From Pseudomonas guariconensis (GTDB lineage Bacteria > Pseudomonadota > Gammaproteobacteria > Pseudomonadales > Pseudomonadaceae), in assembly GCF_024127895.1 (NCBI RefSeq), contig NZ_JAMYBK010000017.1, positions 1 through 64,000 of the forward strand: a DNA stretch of 64,000 nt. The letters are read 5' to 3'. The translations under genes and the position numbers were made by a program. The notes below the pieces were generated by a model. It saw nothing but the letters and a program-made list of their open reading frames with translations. It did not search any database and had not been told where the DNA came from. Below, one piece after another: positions 61,573 through 64,000 of the stretch (positions are counted from its first letter, which is position 1; each line of letters begins with the position of its first letter).

Positions 61573-62700
61573 TCATTGGCCTTCTGCCTGCTTGAGCGCC
61601 AGCACATCCTTCGGCGTGACCATATCGCCCTTGTTGTTGCCCCAGGCATTGCGCTCGTAGGTGACCACGGCGGCGATGTCGACTTCCGAGAGCTGCTTGC
61701 CGAACGCGGCCATGGCAGTGCCAGGCTTGCCGTGGAACACGATGCCCAGGTGGTCTTCCTTGGGGCCAGTGGCGATCTTCGAGCCCTTGAGTGCCGGGAA
61801 CATCGGCGGCAGGCCCTGGCCCTCGGCCTGGTGACAGGCCACGCAGGCGGTGTGGTAGACCTTGTCGCCACGCTCGACCAGCTCCTCCAGGGTCCACTCC
61901 TTGCTGGTCAGCTCCTTGAGCTTGGCCGCCTCGGCCTTGCGCTCGCCGAGCCAGGTGTCGTAGTCGGCCTGCGACTTGACCTCGACCACCACCGGCATGA
62001 AGCCATGGTCCTTGCCGCACAGCTCGGTGCACTGGCCGCGGTAGATGCCGGGTTTCTCGATGCGCGTCCAGGCTTCGTTGACGAAGCCGGGAATGGCGTC
62101 GCGCTTGACCGCGAAGGCCGGCACCCACCAGGAGTGGATGACATCGGCGGCAGTCACCAGAAAGCGCACCTTGGCCCCGACCGGCAAGACCAGCGGCTGG
62201 TCGACTTCCAGCAGGTAGTGCTCGCCCTTGGGCGCCTGGTTGCGGATCTGCTCGGCGGGGGTGGCGATGTTGCTGAAGAACTCCACGTCCTGGCCCAGGT
62301 ACTTGTAGTGCCATTTCCATTGATAGCCGGTGACCTGGATGTCGATGTCCGAGTCGCTGGCGTCGTAGATGTCGATCAGTGTCTTGGTGGCCGGGATGGC
62401 CATGGCCACGAGGATCAGGAAGGGGACGATGGTCCAGAGGATCTCCACCCAGGTGTGCTCGTGGAAGTGAGCAGGCTCCTGGCCGGTGGAGCGACGGTGG
62501 ATGACCATCGACCAGAACATCGCGCCGAACACCACGATGCCGATGACCACACAGATCCAGAAGATGGTCATGTGCAGGTCGAACACGGCGCTGGAGACTT
62601 CCGTGGCCCCCGGAGCCATGTTCACGGTCCAGGCAGCGTGCGCCTGACCGAATCCCAACCACAACAGGAGGCCCATCCAGACATGTGGATGTCGCATCAT
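61573..62700 (-). CDS. coxB: cytochrome c oxidase subunit II with fused C-terminal cytochrome c domain
   Basis: The 375-residue subunit has a signal peptide, two helices (about 42-66 and 86-108) and a CuA domain whose ligands fall at His189, Cys224, Glu226, Cys228, His232 and Met235 (RGQCTELCGKDHGFM). A class I cytochrome c domain follows, with heme motif CVACH (Cys286, Cys289, His290) and axial Met near TAMAAFGK. Such a fusion defines caa3-type oxidases. It is the first gene of the operon; the start is ATG 62700 with AAGGGGA upstream. Confidence 0.96.
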   Translation of the reverse strand: MMRHPHVWMGLLLWLGFGQAHAAWTVNMAPGATEVSSAVFDLHMTIFWICVVIGIVVFGAMFWSMVIHRRSTGQEPAHFHEHTWVEILWTIVPFLILVAMAIPATKTLIDIYDASDSDIDIQVTGYQWKWHYKYLGQDVEFFSNIATPAEQIRNQAPKGEHYLLEVDQPLVLPVGAKVRFLVTAADVIHSWWVPAFAVKRDAIPGFVNEAWTRIEKPGIYRGQCTELCGKDHGFMPVVVEVKSQADYDTWLGERKAEAAKLKELTSKEWTLEELVERGDKVYHTACVACHQAEGQGLPPMFPALKGSKIATGPKEDHLGIVFHGKPGTAMAAFGKQLSEVDIAAVVTYERNAWGNNKGDMVTPKDVLALKQAEGQ

Positions 62701-63068
62701 TGCGGGTTCCCCTTATCGTTCTTGTTGTCCCGGAGGCGTGGACCTACGGCAAGGGGGGACGGCGGCCAAGACTGCCTACTTCGACGACCGAGCCCCTGCG
62801 ACAGCAGTCGGGCCTCATCAACGAATCACGTTCAACCGGAGTATAGACACCGACCAATGGCACGCAACGAAGGCCATGAAATGAACTTCATGATTCCGCC
62901 GGATCGCCTGTAAACCCCGTGTTCAACGGCTCGGGGCACAATGATGGCACATTGATATAACTGCTTATGCAGGCGTGTCTTCCGGTTATAACAAATGCGT
63001 CTTAGGCATTCTCGTAAGCAAGCTAACTTAGTGTCTTCCGTTTGTAACGCCTTGTCCCTGGAGTTGTC
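62701..63068. other. divergent promoter region of the oxidase operon
   Basis: No gene is supported in these 368 bp. It holds an 18-bp inverted repeat CATGAA-ATGAAC-TTCATG (62875-62892) and several T/A-rich runs near 62960-63040. It should carry the coxB promoter (minus) and that of the plus-strand hypothetical gene. I could not assign a sigma factor. Confidence 0.5.
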
Positions 63069-63713
63069 ATGAACATCGCCGCTGTACGCGAGCAGATCAG
63101 CCAAGCCCATCAACATGAAAGCCAGACCGGCCAATTGAAAGTACGCCTCGAGCAGCAACTGCCCCACCTGCATCCGTCGATCCGACTGCCGGAGCAGGAT
63201 GCCCAGGGTACCTTGACGCGTTTCGTCAGCGCCTATATCGACCAGGTCCCGGAGTTGCTGGAAGCTGCGCACGCAGTGGCCCGCGAGGCCGGCATCGAGT
63301 CGCAGATCAAGCCGGTGCTGAAGATCGCCGAAGCCTATTTCCTCCAGCCTCCGAGCGTCATGCAAGGGCATGTCGGCCTCGACTGCCTGCTGGACGAGGC
63401 CTACCTGGCCCATCGCCTGGTCGAAGAGGTCAATGACCTGTACATCCGTCATTTCCAGCAACCGCTGATCCCCCTCGATACCACCGTGGCCAACCTGATC
63501 GCCCATCAGTTGATCGGCGAGACCTTCGCCAACCAGCTGGACGAGGTGGTGCACCACTCGGTGGACGAGTTGCTCGACGACGAGAGCTTTGCCGTGGAGT
63601 CGGTGGAGACCTACCGCGAGACCCTGTGCAGCCCCGCGACCGGCGAAGCCTGGAAACGCTGGCCGTGCCTGTCGCGGCAACTGAACGTGGACCTTGCCCT
63701 GCAACCCTCCTGA
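63069..63713 (+). CDS. conserved hypothetical protein
   Basis: The 214-residue soluble protein is mostly alpha-helical and acidic, with no signal peptide or membrane helix. It starts MNIAAVREQISQAHQ after TGGAG. I do not recognise a domain. I recall a homologue beside coxB in P. aeruginosa and P. putida, which suggests a conserved but unnamed role. The opposite-strand frame of the same region is a shadow. Confidence 0.7.
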   Translation: MNIAAVREQISQAHQHESQTGQLKVRLEQQLPHLHPSIRLPEQDAQGTLTRFVSAYIDQVPELLEAAHAVAREAGIESQIKPVLKIAEAYFLQPPSVMQGHVGLDCLLDEAYLAHRLVEEVNDLYIRHFQQPLIPLDTTVANLIAHQLIGETFANQLDEVVHHSVDELLDDESFAVESVETYRETLCSPATGEAWKRWPCLSRQLNVDLALQPS

Positions 63714-63822
63714 CGCACCGAGGCGGCTGGGAAAGGCGTCCCGCTGCTGCCCCTCGTACCCGATCGCTACTGTCATCCGGCCGCCGCAAGGGCGGCCCCG
63801 ACCCATCGAACAGGTGATGACA

Positions 63823-64000
63823 ATGACGATCCAGTGGAATCGAATCTATACCGACCTGCTGCGCGGCAGCCGGCCGACGCTCTGGGGCAACTGGGCCCTG
63901 AACCCCAACATCCAGCCAGGCGCGGTCGGCATCGTCGACCCGGCCTCGGGTGACTTCAGGCTCATCTGCGAACAATTGCCCGGCGCAGAAGTATCGAGCA
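63823..64000 (+). CDS. hypothetical protein, truncated by window end
   Basis: An open frame starts at ATG 63823 (MTIQWNRIYTDLLRGS), or two codons upstream at ATG 63817, and runs off the window with no stop. The 59 visible residues have no signal peptide and no motif I recognise; there is a NWALNPNIQPGAVGIVDPASGDF segment. It follows the previous gene by about 100 bp with a GGCCGCCGCAAGGGCGGCC hairpin (about 63779-63797) between. Confidence 0.5.
   Translation, partial: MTIQWNRIYTDLLRGSRPTLWGNWALNPNIQPGAVGIVDPASGDFRLICEQLPGAEVSS

Noticed and set aside
62832..63806. 324-residue minus-strand frame over the last hypothetical gene
   Set aside because: It overlaps the oxidase promoter region and runs antisense to a better-supported 214-residue gene that has a ribosome binding site.

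Overview
The window is high-GC chromosomal DNA of a fluorescent pseudomonad, most likely the Pseudomonas putida group. The basis is the gene order, which I recall as matching the P. putida KT2440 region around PP_0102 to PP_0159 read in reverse; the putida-type REP repeats (CGCCGGCAAGCCGG core); and Pseudomonas-specific neighbourhoods such as algB-kinB, dsbA-cytochrome c4-engB-polA, znuA/zur-znuCB and coxBAGC-SURF1-ctaA-cyoE-sco. It is a core-genome stretch. I see no prophage, insertion sequence, CRISPR array, tRNA or rRNA gene inside it.

Layout. 1-9.4 kb: glutarate/lysine catabolism (CoA transferase, glutaryl-CoA dehydrogenase, divergent LysR regulator), the three-gene proton-translocating transhydrogenase pntAA-pntAB-pntB, an acetyl-CoA hydrolase/CoA-transferase, and a DUF1127 mini-protein behind a cluster of ACTGT motifs. 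9.6-12.7 kb: three paralogous secreted DUF2388 proteins followed, with stop-start coupling, by a 652-residue envelope protein combining an HExxH metallopeptidase-like part with a DUF4105 Cys/His part. This is the least understood unit here. 12.7-20.3 kb: a GFA-family protein, a citrate transporter, TerC, a Na/Pi cotransporter, an M16 peptidase with a C-terminal membrane anchor, and a DUF5924/DUF2914 membrane protein. 20.4-26.6 kb: a four-gene Mla/Pqi-like lipid ABC system, a fused SpmA/SpmB-like membrane protein, and gltP. 26.6-29.3 kb: a hairpin-rich 0.8-kb non-coding stretch, then small envelope proteins (lysozyme inhibitor, DUF1328, a one-TM protein, a BON protein). 29.4-38.8 kb: algB-kinB behind an AlgU-type promoter, an EAL protein, ampDh2, a GGDEF cyclase, an EEP-family hydrolase, and dsbA. 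38.9-45.2 kb: cytochromes c, engB, a strong ErsA sRNA candidate with its own AlgU-type promoter, polA, DUF2782, and thrB. 45.2-54.1 kb: zinc uptake (znuA / zur-znuC-znuB), a lipoprotein, catalase katE, and the metNIQ methionine importer. 54.2-62.7 kb: a full aa3-type cytochrome c oxidase with a cytochrome c-fused subunit II, plus assembly factors and heme O/A synthesis. 62.8-64.0 kb: two unrecognised genes, the second cut by the window end.

Much of the window serves the cell envelope and its stress response. Two AlgU-type promoters can be read (in front of algB and in front of the ErsA candidate). A periplasmic disulfide and cytochrome c maturation cluster (dsbA, cytochromes c) and a complete oxidase operon with CuA and CuB assembly factors form a respiratory block. 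REP elements sit in many intergenic gaps, and one REP doublet appears to have split a rho-independent terminator downstream of terC, leaving a 12-bp duplication.
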